A DNA stretch of 8,363 nucleotides from Methanobacteriota archaeon (GTDB lineage: Archaea; Halobacteriota; Methanomicrobia; Methanomicrobiales; Methanomicrobiaceae): assembly GCA_023396365.1 (NCBI GenBank), contig JAEWWL010000036.1, forward strand, positions 1-8,363. The letters are read 5' to 3'. The notes below the pieces were generated by a model, which did not search any database, had not been told where the DNA came from, and saw nothing but the letters and a program-made list of their open reading frames with translations. Numbering within the stretch: the first letter of the stretch is position 1; each line of letters starts with the position of its first letter. A program made the translations under genes and the position numbers. Positions 1-6,355 of this stretch are shown piece after piece.

Positions 1-1735
1 CAATCCATGTCGTGAGCATTCTGTTCATAACCTGATCGTCTCCAACCGACTCAACCTTGGCAAGCCACCAGACGCACCTCTCCGGGATGCTGCATATCTT
101 AAGCTGTCTGTCGGTTGTCAGCGTCTGATGCTCAATCCGATCGCAGAAGTTTGCAGTCGCAGACTTCAGGACCTCCTGGAGATCCTCTGAAAGGCTGACA
201 TCATCGAAGAGAAAAACAGTTCCGGGCTGAAGGTCGGGATTATAGTACAGTGCCTTATCACTCACCGTTCCGGAAAGACGGTAATCTTCAGGAATTAATT
301 TCAGCATTGAGTTGCAGGCATGAGATTTCCCCTTGCCGGAATTGCCGGAAACAGATACATGCAGGCCCTTTGTGTTTAGAACGGACTGAGATGCAACCGA
401 CATTATAAGGCATTCGGCAACAATCCTGTCACCCACATGAAACTTTGCGAATGTGTCTATCATGAATGCCAGGGGATCTCCGGATCTTAAAATCTCAAGG
501 GCCTTTTCTCTGACTGCATCGGGAAAATCTGAATTGTCAGAACTTTTGTGCCCGGCTTTACTGAAGGAACTTCCCGGCTCTTTCAGGCTCTTTATTGTCT
601 TCTCCCTTCTGATTTTGGGTGCAGCGGAGTTCTTCTTATCAGAAAAAAGTCCGCTGCTTTTTTTCTTCTCCTCATACATCGCCCGAAGTTCAGGCCATCT
701 CTGCACTCCGCTCCCGCATGAATTGTGATGGCATCCGGCAAAGACTGCGCCGGATTCAAACTGAATTGCAAATGCACCGTCTTTGTGGTCTGATGAGAAA
801 GGGCACTCCATAAGGCTGTACATTGTGCCGCCCTTCCAGGGTTTTATCGTCTTAACCTCAATTCCGTTGTCTCTTAACCATTCCCCAAGCTCAATTTTCA
901 AATTATGCCTGTTGTTTCTGCCGGCTTTTTGTTTTCCTGATGACTGTTCATTCTCTTTTGGCTCTACCGGCATAAGTGATGCAAGTCTTTGAAGTGTCTT
1001 GGCTGCAGCTTCCTGTGGAGTCTTGGGTGCTGATATTATCCTTGAAATCCTGTGCGGTCTCTTTTTTGTATCATCGCCTTTCTTTGATTTAGTGCCGTAA
1101 AGCTTCCAGATGCGTGATGCGTTGAAGTTTCCTGTGTCAACCTGAACTGATGTGTCTGAAAAGAAAGCATCAATGACATCAAGGCACTCCTTTACAAGGT
1201 TTGCAGCATCCGGGGTATTCTCAAGGCTTATTTTATACAAAAGATGTGCACCATTTCCTGAGTCGGCAAATACGGGCTCAGGGAATCCTTCTTTTTTCAG
1301 CCATGCCTTAATCTCTTTTGCCTTTAAAAGAGCAAGTTCGTGCTCTGCATCTGATGATGAAACACCCCCCGGTCGTACCGGGTCTAAGTCTACCGGCAGC
1401 CATCTGCGTCTTATGATATCCGAATCAGATGTTGTCGATTCCCGGTTTGACAGCTTCATTCTGATTCTGTTGGCCCGTCTTGCCAGAAGGTCAGGGTTTA
1501 CTTCATTAAGAGTCACATAAACGCCGGAGACGTCATTGAACATATCAACAACTCCTGCTTTTTCCACGAGAAGGTTATGATCATCAAAATACCCGCTGTG
1601 CACAGAAAAATCACCGATTGCACGAACCTCAACCACAGCATCAGGACTGAAAAGAAGAGAGAGGGCTTTTTTTATCTCTTCCTGCTGTTCATCCTTAATG
1701 CTTTTTTCAGCCCTTTTGGGACTCTCTTCTGTCAT
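1..1735 (-). CDS. Primase-zinc finger-ATPase/helicase fusion protein, C-terminus cut by window edge
   Basis: Replication initiator-type enzyme: it probably primes DNA synthesis and unwinds or remodels DNA for a plasmid, virus or integrated element. 578 codons are visible and no stop is reached before the left edge. The N-terminal part shows archaeo-eukaryotic primase (PrimPol) motifs: DLD at residues 116-118 (metal ligands), SGNGAH at 159-164, and D200 followed by RIWKLYGT at 208-215. A zinc-binding pattern follows (C311, H317, C335, C340), as in many phage and plasmid primases. The C-terminal part has Walker A GNSGKGKS (464-471), Walker B FLFDD ending at D511-D512, and a late NR pair (571-572) that may be an arginine finger. 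The start is the ATG at 1735, whose ATGA overlaps the stop of the upstream gene and which has a GGAGGG site 8 bases before it. It is the last gene seen in a four-gene operon. Domain reading is by motif only; primase assignment is strong, the helicase subclass is uncertain. Confidence 0.85.
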   Translation of the reverse strand, partial: MTEESPKRAEKSIKDEQQEEIKKALSLLFSPDAVVEVRAIGDFSVHSGYFDDHNLLVEKAGVVDMFNDVSGVYVTLNEVNPDLLARRANRIRMKLSNRESTTSDSDIIRRRWLPVDLDPVRPGGVSSSDAEHELALLKAKEIKAWLKKEGFPEPVFADSGNGAHLLYKISLENTPDAANLVKECLDVIDAFFSDTSVQVDTGNFNASRIWKLYGTKSKKGDDTKKRPHRISRIISAPKTPQEAAAKTLQRLASLMPVEPKENEQSSGKQKAGRNNRHNLKIELGEWLRDNGIEVKTIKPWKGGTMYSLMECPFSSDHKDGAFAIQFESGAVFAGCHHNSCGSGVQRWPELRAMYEEKKKSSGLFSDKKNSAAPKIRREKTIKSLKEPGSSFSKAGHKSSDNSDFPDAVREKALEILRSGDPLAFMIDTFAKFHVGDRIVAECLIMSVASQSVLNTKGLHVSVSGNSGKGKSHACNSMLKLIPEDYRLSGTVSDKALYYNPDLQPGTVFLFDDVSLSEDLQEVLKSATANFCDRIEHQTLTTDRQLKICSIPERCVWWLAKVESVGDDQVMNRMLTTWI

Positions 1736-2091
1736 AGAAAAATCCCTCCTCTGATGTCTGGTATTATCTGAAATACCGGTGCGGATACAGCCTCTCCTCT
1801 TGCAACCCTTTGTAGCGAGAACAATGGAATTATGAATGTTCCTTTGGTTGTTACGAAGTAAACTGCCCTGCCGGCGGCGTTTAATGAGACATGGCCTGAG
1901 ATTTCGGTTGAAAAAATTTCAGTCCATTCATCCGGCTTTTTGGATAGTGTTCTCATAACCGGAGCACTGCGGCCCAGGAAGATGAGATTTTTAAGGTCAT
2001 CTGATGATATGTAAAAATTCTCATCTTCAATTATTATGTCAAGCCTTCCATGAGCTCCCGGACTGATTGTTCCTGATGAAGGCTCATTCAT
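1732..2091 (-). CDS. Hypothetical protein, 119 aa, third gene of the primase operon
   Basis: I do not recognise this family. The protein has alternating hydrophobic stretches that suggest a beta-rich fold: RLDIIIEDENFYI (16-28), GHVSLNAAGRAVYFVTTKGTFIIPL (66-90, quoted in part: HVSLN, AVYFV, TFIIPL) and VFQIIPD (106-112). It has no cysteines, no signal peptide and no transmembrane segment. The start is placed at the ATG at 2091, with GAGGG about eight bases upstream, rather than at the ATG at 2148. The longer form would overlap the preceding gene by 65 bases, whereas 2091 gives an 8-base overlap. The stop codon overlaps the start of the primase-helicase gene (ATGA), so the product is probably made in proportion to the primase and may be a replication accessory, DNA-binding or loading factor; that role is inferred from position alone. 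Confidence 0.65.
   Translation of the reverse strand: MNEPSSGTISPGAHGRLDIIIEDENFYISSDDLKNLIFLGRSAPVMRTLSKKPDEWTEIFSTEISGHVSLNAAGRAVYFVTTKGTFIIPLFSLQRVARGEAVSAPVFQIIPDIRGGIFL
1744..1751 (-). promoter_or_regulatory. Ribosome binding site of the primase-helicase gene
   Basis: The minus strand reads GAGGAGGG about eight bases before the ATG at 1735. It lies inside the last codons of the upstream gene (IRGGIFL), so the two genes are probably translated in a coupled way through the ATGA overlap. It supports 1735 as the start. Confidence 0.7.
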
Positions 2092-2326
2092 GGACTTTTC
2101 CCTCTTCTGAATTTTTATTTCTGGTTTTAATCCTGAATGCTGTCTCAATTTTATAATTGTGGCCGGCTGTTCGTCTGATGCTGACTGAGTCGATGCTGTC
2201 GCCTTTTGTGTGAATCTCTTCTGAAAGCGCCTGCGGTATGAGATAGAGAGGATAAATCCTCATACTTTTTTTATTCTCTGCTGCGGCGTTTTTGGTTTTT
2301 TTAAGACTGCTGCCTTTGTCTGCCAT
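2084..2326 (-). CDS. Hypothetical small basic protein, 80 aa, second gene of the primase operon
   Basis: Not recognised. The N-terminal 25 residues are rich in lysine and polar residues (MADKGSSLKKTKNAAAENKK) and look disordered. The middle (IYPLYLIPQAL) and the stretch SIDSVSIRRTAGHNYKIETAFRIKTR look foldable, and the whole is basic, which would suit nucleic-acid binding, although nothing proves it. An in-frame ATG also occurs at 2332, but the ATG at 2326 is preferred: the GGGGTGA site ends seven bases before it, while it would sit only one base from the ATG at 2332, and it forms a TAATG stop-start overlap with the preceding gene. The 3' end overlaps the next gene by 8 bases. Tight packing on both sides is the main evidence that this is a real gene. 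Confidence 0.6.
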   Translation of the reverse strand: MADKGSSLKKTKNAAAENKKSMRIYPLYLIPQALSEEIHTKGDSIDSVSIRRTAGHNYKIETAFRIKTRNKNSEEGKVHE

Positions 2327-2634
2327 TAGCATTTCACCCCGGCGGTGATGGGATGATTTATCTTTTTTACAGACAGATTTATTCTGGCGGTCGGGTTCAG
2401 GGTTGTGTGATAATTATTCTGTATCTGGCTGCCGCAATTTACAAAAATTTCGTCTGTCTTTTCCACTTTTTTGTCTTTTTCGTTTTTCGTCTCCTCTTTT
2501 GATTCTAAAAGAGAGCATATGCATGCTTTAGGCATGGCTTCGCCTGTTTTTGCTAAAGCCTGATTGTGGATATCACAGGCTTTTATGTCTTTTTTTGCTG
2601 CTTTTGTTGTTTTTTTCTTTGTTTTTTTCTGCAT
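2326..2634 (-). CDS. Hypothetical lysine-rich protein, 102 aa, first gene of the primase operon
   Basis: Not recognised. The N-terminus is strongly basic (MQKKTKKKTTKAAKKDIKA) and a second charged block occurs near residues 45-60 (KEETKNEKDKKVEK), so much of the protein is probably disordered. Five cysteines are present (20, 38, 40, 67 and 102): C38-x-C40 and others could bind a metal, but their spacing fits no family I know. The C-terminal third (SQIQNNYHTTLNPTARINL) is less charged. The start at 2634 is supported by AGGTGA four bases upstream. This is the promoter-proximal gene of the operon that ends in the primase-helicase. A lysine-rich first gene could be a DNA-binding or regulatory protein, but this is a guess from composition. 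The A-rich coding strand makes spurious ORFs easier, so confidence is moderate. Confidence 0.6.
   Translation of the reverse strand: MQKKTKKKTTKAAKKDIKACDIHNQALAKTGEAMPKACICSLLESKEETKNEKDKKVEKTDEIFVNCGSQIQNNYHTTLNPTARINLSVKKINHPITAGVKC
2334..2340 (-). promoter_or_regulatory. Ribosome binding site deciding the start at 2326
   Basis: The minus strand reads GGGGTGA, a good match to an archaeal anti-Shine-Dalgarno. It lies seven bases from the ATG at 2326 and only one from the ATG at 2332, which argues for the shorter, 80-aa form of the second gene. It is embedded in the 3' end of the first gene. Confidence 0.55.
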
Positions 2635-2692
2635 GGTCTCACCTAAGTTAAATGGTTTTTTTTTGCATTTTTTCCTGAAAAATTTTTAATTT

Positions 2693-2726
2693 GATTTTAA
2701 TTTAGATTTTAATTTAGATTTTAATT
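2693..2726. repeat. 12-base tandem direct repeat, 2.8 copies
   Basis: The unit GATTTTAATTTA occurs exactly at 2693-2704 and 2705-2716, and its first ten bases again at 2717-2726. It lies about 60 to 90 bases upstream of the first gene of the primase operon. The position fits an operator for an autoregulator, iteron-like binding sites, or AT-rich promoter or unwinding sequence. The minus-strand version (TAAATTAAAATC) also contains TATA-like stretches, so it may overlap the operon promoter. Confidence 0.8.
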
Positions 2727-2940
2727 CTTCAGGCGGCGTTTGAAAAATCCGCGGGGATTTGTTTGTCATCACTAAAAGAATTTTAAAATCCCGGTCTCAA
2801 CTGTTCCCGGCATTTTCCAACGCTTGATTATTTTGTCATTTTTTTGGGATTTAAGGATTAGGGGGGGAAGTGGAGGTGAGATATTTCTGATAATTTCACT
2901 CTGATTAATATATGATATTTATTCAAAATACAATCACAAA

Positions 2941-2954
2941 ATTTTTGCAAAAAT
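2941..2954. repeat. Perfect 14-base palindrome after the SRAP stop codon
   Basis: ATTTTTGCAAAAAT is identical to its reverse complement and directly abuts the TAG stop of the SRAP gene. On the minus strand it is followed by further T-rich sequence (TTTTGTG, then GTATTTTG), so it may be part of an archaeal T-rich terminator for the polymerase operon. It has no loop, so a classical hairpin is unlikely. Confidence 0.4.
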
Positions 2955-3629
2955 CTACCACCATTTGCCATCATAAATCTGCTTAATAAGATCAGGGCCG
3001 TCATTTTCAACACTTCCAACGCTGTCTCTGACAGCATAGGAGACTGTTTTATCTGAAGAGTATGGTTTTAACAAAGACAGCGGATCACTATACTCCGGAT
3101 TTATCCAGTCCAATGCACAACTTTTGTCAGGTATAACAGGCATTCTGTCATGAATGCCGCTCAAAGCCGTATTTGCATTCGTTGTAATGATACTGCATGA
3201 ATAAGACAAATTCCCCGATGGAGATGAAATTGTCTTATAAATGCCTGCGAAAGCAAAAAGCGGGTTATCTTTTATCCGGATATAAAACGGCACCTTCCTT
3301 GTTCCTTCTTTTTTCCATTCATAAAATCCGTTTGCAGGAATCAGGCATCTTTTGACATCCGGGTTTTTTTGGAAATACTCACCGTCTTTTAAAGTGTCAT
3401 CCCTTGTGTTAATCATGGAAAAATCAAAAAAAGTCCCTGACCCGGATTTTGCTCTTCTCAAAATTCCCCATTCTGCACTGACAGCATAATTTTCATCACC
3501 ACAAAGGAGAGCGCAAATCTCTTTTCCGGGCGATATATTGTATGAGAGATTTATCTGCGGAAGCGGATTGTAAACCCCGAAGATGTCTGAGAAGAATTCA
3601 ATATTATAAAGGGCAAATCTTCCGCACAT
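2955..3629 (-). CDS. SRAP-family protein (YedK/HMCES), abasic-site DNA-protein crosslinker, 224 aa
   Basis: SRAP proteins bind abasic sites in single-stranded DNA and join them covalently to the N-terminal cysteine through a thiazolidine ring, shielding the lesion from cleavage and error-prone processing. The whole active site is present: Met-Cys-Gly-Arg-Phe at the N-terminus (C2), N74 in SMINTR, E104 in IPANGFYEW, and H160 in GIHDRMPVI, in the family's usual spacing. The length (224 aa) is typical. An ATG at 3647 would give six extra residues (MLNQSF), but the nucleophilic cysteine must be exposed at position 2 after Met removal, so the ATG at 3629 is chosen. No strong ribosome binding site is visible. 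The gene starts 11 bases after the polymerase stop codon, so it is the last gene of that operon; this fits a role in damage tolerance on single-stranded templates. Confidence 0.93.
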   Translation of the reverse strand: MCGRFALYNIEFFSDIFGVYNPLPQINLSYNISPGKEICALLCGDENYAVSAEWGILRRAKSGSGTFFDFSMINTRDDTLKDGEYFQKNPDVKRCLIPANGFYEWKKEGTRKVPFYIRIKDNPLFAFAGIYKTISSPSGNLSYSCSIITTNANTALSGIHDRMPVIPDKSCALDWINPEYSDPLSLLKPYSSDKTVSYAVRDSVGSVENDGPDLIKQIYDGKWW

Positions 3630-3640
3630 AAAACTCTGGT

Positions 3641-5647
3641 TTAGCATTGCATCGGATTAAAATTTTCCTCTTTTTTTATAGATGAAAACAAAAAGAAAAT
3701 CTCTTCAGCTGCCTTATCAAGAAGTTTTCTGTAATATGAAACATCAATTCCGCGGATATTCCATTCGGGGTCTACAATATGTCTGGCTGCATCCCTCACA
3801 ACAAAATTTGCATCCATCCCTGCTGATATCTTAGCGCCGGAATTTTTATACATCTCAATTACTGATGCCGATATGCAGTTTTTTGAGTATTCACAACGCC
3901 CCATTTGTTTTCTGATTAAAAAATCAGCGGGCGCTGCATTTGGAACTGACTCATAATAGCTATTGTAAATCTCTCTTATCTCATCTTTTAGCAGAAGAAT
4001 CCCTTCTTTGGTTTTTGCAGTGCTTATTAAATCAAGCATCTCATTCTGCATTTTTTTAACATACAAAGGCATGTCCTTTCGCCTTGCACAGATTCCGCGG
4101 ATTTTAATCTTTCCGGAGCAAAGCCTTCCGTAATAGCCTGTGTATGAGCCGGAGCCGTCTTTTTGCGGAAGAAAGCATATCCAGTCATAGCATTCCGTCT
4201 CAACAGGAATTTTGTATTTTTCAACAATTGCACATTCTAAGGGTTTTGTGTCTATGCCCTGTTTGCCCTGCACAAAGACACAGTCGACAATGCCGTGCAA
4301 AACCAAAAAACCAAAAAACTCTGATATTTTGCAGACGTCGGATAAAATTTCGGTTGCAATGGTTGTTATCTTTTCATGAAGCTCAATCCGCCCGAACTTC
4401 GCATTTTTATATCCTGTATAGCCAAAGCAGGTGACAAGCATCCACTTAAGCATCGCATCCATTCCTGCAACAGATCTGTCGGTTTTTTTAGCCTCTTTTA
4501 TCTTTATTCTGAAATCAAGAAGCGGGCCGATAACAGACGGCAAAAATCCGGCTGCATCTTTATTCTGCATAGTCTCGGGAGAGAGATTGTATTTTACAAT
4601 AATTGAAGGGTAAAAAGATGTAAAATCAAGCTGACTTACACACTCATAAACGGCAGGCTTTGGCTGAAGAATAAGCCCTCCGCGATAGTCTATTCTTACT
4701 TCATCAGAGTTTCTAATCATCTCTGCATCTGATTTTCTAAACGGAACACAGATGTTTTTTTTAAGCGCCTCAAAAACCTCATAGTTTGAGACAACCGTTC
4801 CGGGAGTAAACCTTGCCGTAAGGTTTGGAGAAATTCCTGTTAAGCGTGATGCAAGAAAAACTCCTGAGAGACCGCCCTGCCTGTACATGAAATTCTGTGC
4901 AGAGTCAATAATTATTCTGCCGGATGGAATCATTGCAGAGGGCTTGTACTCCATTTTGCCGTATGAAAAATATGACCTGCTCTTTAAGGGCCTGAAATTT
5001 CCCGTCCTGCTTAAGCTGTTAAATATCTGATTCTCCCTTGCAATAGAGCAGATTTTCTGCATCCAGCCGTCTGCGTTGTCAAACAAAATTACATCAGGAT
5101 CATATTCCAGGACTGCTGATATGAGAAATTTTGTAAGATGCAAGTCATCGCCAGACTCTTTTTCTCTATGTCCTCTGCATTCTATTGAAATTTCCTTCAT
5201 CTCTTTATCAGAATGCGGTTTGCCTGCAGCAGCAACAGTCATCTCTAAAAGAGGACTTTTAATCGATGCAGAAAAGGTCTCCTCATTTAAATTTTTGCAG
5301 AAAGACAGGTTGTTTTCTGCAAGATATTTCTGTTCAGTCCGTACATCCAGATTATAAAAATCAGCATTATATCTGGTTTTTTTCTCCAGTTCTAATGCGA
5401 ATTTTTTGTCAGAGTAAATTTTCCAGCCCTGAAATTCTCCATATATTGTCCTGAATGTATCTTTTTTTGCAGTTTTTAAAGCCTCAGCCTCATCCATTAA
5501 ACCGCTGCTGTCAAAGCCTTTTGGAAGGCATAAAAAATAACTGTTTTTGTATTCCTTATGATATTTCTTTACAGTATCTCCCTCTTTAACCCACAGATTC
5601 AGTCCGTCATATTCAAAAGAAATATCAAATATCCATCCATTAGACAT
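3641..5647 (-). CDS. polB: Family B DNA polymerase, PolB2-like, 668 aa, degenerate motif C
   Basis: Template-directed DNA polymerase, probably used for damage bypass rather than bulk replication. Motif A is D341-FTSFYPSII (a DxxSLYPS variant followed by NLSPET). Motif B is around K401 in LKWMLVTCFGYTGY, then KNAKFGRIE (414-422). Motif C reads HGIVDC (451-456) in place of YGDTDS: the first aspartate is replaced, D455 is kept. A KxRG thumb motif is at 515-518 (KIRGICARRKD). The N-terminal half resembles PolB2 relatives (GWIFDIS, DPDVILFDNADGW, SYFSYGKMEYKP, GRIIIDS), but no Exo I DxE pair is visible at the expected place (PLLEMTV, 132-138), so proofreading is probably lost. The IVD form of motif C is, as I recall, usual in this subgroup. 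The start ATG overlaps the stop of the upstream gene (TAATG) and AAGGA lies about ten bases upstream. It is the middle gene of a three-gene operon with a RecA-like protein and SRAP. Confidence 0.92.
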   Translation of the reverse strand: MSNGWIFDISFEYDGLNLWVKEGDTVKKYHKEYKNSYFLCLPKGFDSSGLMDEAEALKTAKKDTFRTIYGEFQGWKIYSDKKFALELEKKTRYNADFYNLDVRTEQKYLAENNLSFCKNLNEETFSASIKSPLLEMTVAAAGKPHSDKEMKEISIECRGHREKESGDDLHLTKFLISAVLEYDPDVILFDNADGWMQKICSIARENQIFNSLSRTGNFRPLKSRSYFSYGKMEYKPSAMIPSGRIIIDSAQNFMYRQGGLSGVFLASRLTGISPNLTARFTPGTVVSNYEVFEALKKNICVPFRKSDAEMIRNSDEVRIDYRGGLILQPKPAVYECVSQLDFTSFYPSIIVKYNLSPETMQNKDAAGFLPSVIGPLLDFRIKIKEAKKTDRSVAGMDAMLKWMLVTCFGYTGYKNAKFGRIELHEKITTIATEILSDVCKISEFFGFLVLHGIVDCVFVQGKQGIDTKPLECAIVEKYKIPVETECYDWICFLPQKDGSGSYTGYYGRLCSGKIKIRGICARRKDMPLYVKKMQNEMLDLISTAKTKEGILLLKDEIREIYNSYYESVPNAAPADFLIRKQMGRCEYSKNCISASVIEMYKNSGAKISAGMDANFVVRDAARHIVDPEWNIRGIDVSYYRKLLDKAAEEIFFLFSSIKKEENFNPMQC

Positions 5648-6156
5648 TATTGCCAGTTCCTTTCAAAAGTCGTCTGGCCTGAATACAGAATATGAGTGTT
5701 CAGACGCTTTATTTTCATTCGTTTTTGCATAATGCAGGTGATTCTTGCGGCTTTTCGTTCTATATGGTTTCTTATTATTCTGTCAGGATACAGCCAGAAG
5801 TAGATGACTGTTGAATTTTTGCTGATTTCGCTGCATCGTCTTCCAATCTCTTCTGCAACGTCTCCCAAATCTTCATAGACGGAGGGGTCATGCTCTATTA
5901 TCACAAGCTTTTGATCGGCTTCATTTAAGATTGTAAGAATCTGATAGGGATTTGCCGCACGTCTTAGGAAAAAAGGATTTTGCCGGCATAGCAGGGGAAG
6001 AATTCTTGGATAGATTCCGCAGATGTATAAGCACGACGGCCTTTCTTCATTGTTGATTACCGATTCCATTAAAGGAATCAGTATCTCCTCATTTGCACTT
6101 ATGAGGTTGAACCTGTTTTTGAATATTGATATTTTGCGGATATCATACTTCTGCAT
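5647..6156 (-). CDS. Putative RecA-fold, P-loop-less accessory protein of PolB2 (ImuA/SulA-like role), 169 aa
   Basis: Not recognisable by a single motif. The stretch KLVIIEHDPSVYEDLG (83-98) looks like a RecA-type Walker B strand and helix. It is followed about 25 residues later by STVIYFWLYPDRIIRNHI and AARITCI (115-141), a layout seen in RecA/RadA-like cores, where a strand is followed by a segment ending in ADRI. No GxxxxGK(S/T) motif exists; LYICGIYPRIL (43-53) stands where a P-loop would be. This suggests a non-ATP-binding RecA relative, as seen for ImuA/SulA-type partners of bypass polymerases. That is inference. The ATG at 6156 is chosen because the in-frame ATG at 6300 lies inside a hicA remnant and its added 48 residues look like noise. 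No ribosome binding site precedes 6156, so a leaderless or short-leader mRNA is possible. Its stop overlaps the polymerase start by one base. Confidence 0.65.
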   Translation of the reverse strand: MQKYDIRKISIFKNRFNLISANEEILIPLMESVINNEERPSCLYICGIYPRILPLLCRQNPFFLRRAANPYQILTILNEADQKLVIIEHDPSVYEDLGDVAEEIGRRCSEISKNSTVIYFWLYPDRIIRNHIERKAARITCIMQKRMKIKRLNTHILYSGQTTFERNWQ

Positions 6157-6215
6157 GTGAACTTTAGGTTTGCATTGTTGATATGAATAAAAGGTATAGG
6201 GTGTGGTGTGAAAGT

Positions 6216-6228
6216 GATTTTTAAAAGC
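6216..6228 (-). promoter_or_regulatory. Candidate TATA box of the polymerase operon
   Basis: The minus strand reads GCTTTTAAAAATC, centred about 66 bases before the ATG at 6156, which would give a leader of roughly 40 bases. A weaker AT-rich stretch near 6181-6192 would suit a leaderless mRNA instead. Neither is decisive, so this is only a candidate. Confidence 0.25.
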
Positions 6229-6274
6229 TGTCCTTTTTAAAATCAAAAACCAAGATTTTTGCAAGCGCAGTGAT

Positions 6275-6355
6275 TTATTGCCTGACTTCTGAAAAACCAT
6301 GTTTTAAGAGAATATCGCAGACTCCCTTTCCTGATAATACACGGAGTTTAGCCAA
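6275..6355 (-). pseudogene. hicA: hicA toxin remnant, N-terminal 26 codons only
   Basis: Translating the minus strand from the TTG at 6355 gives AKLRVLSGKGVCDILLKHGF followed by SEVRQ and a TAA at 6277-6275. This is a clear match to the start of HicA mRNA-interferase toxins, which read roughly LPxxSGKEVIKxLxKxGFxxVRQ and then GSH. Here the chain stops just before the GSH segment that holds the catalytic histidine, and no frame restores a normal HicA downstream. The remnant overlaps the end of the hicB remnant by 8 bases, as in intact operons where the genes touch. The natural start was presumably ATG. It cannot make an active toxin. An intact pair elsewhere in the genome is not excluded. Confidence 0.75.

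Larger units (their letters stand above)
2635..2954. other. Gene-free AT-rich spacer between the two minus-strand operons
   Basis: No open reading frame of useful length or RNA gene was found. The segment carries the likely promoter and leader of the primase operon, a 12-base direct repeat (2693-2726), a run of seven G (2861-2867) and a 14-base palindrome next to the stop of the SRAP gene. Between 2727 and 2940 I see nothing I can name. Confidence 0.6.

Noticed and set aside
453..1771. Several plus-strand open frames of 60 to 122 codons
   Set aside because: They lie opposite the primase-helicase gene, overlap one another and have low-complexity, unprotein-like sequence. The minus-strand frame carries clear motifs.
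2861..2934. GGAGGTGA-like ribosome binding site on the plus strand after a G-run
   Set aside because: No start codon follows at a usable distance. The nearest ATG is over 30 bases away and opens only a short frame antisense to the SRAP end.
3630..3647. Alternative SRAP start at 3647
   Set aside because: It would bury the catalytic cysteine at position 8. The family needs it at position 2.
4144..5454. Plus-strand and alternative-frame open reading frames inside the polymerase gene
   Set aside because: The polymerase frame is certain from its motifs, and none of these frames shows a motif or a ribosome binding site.
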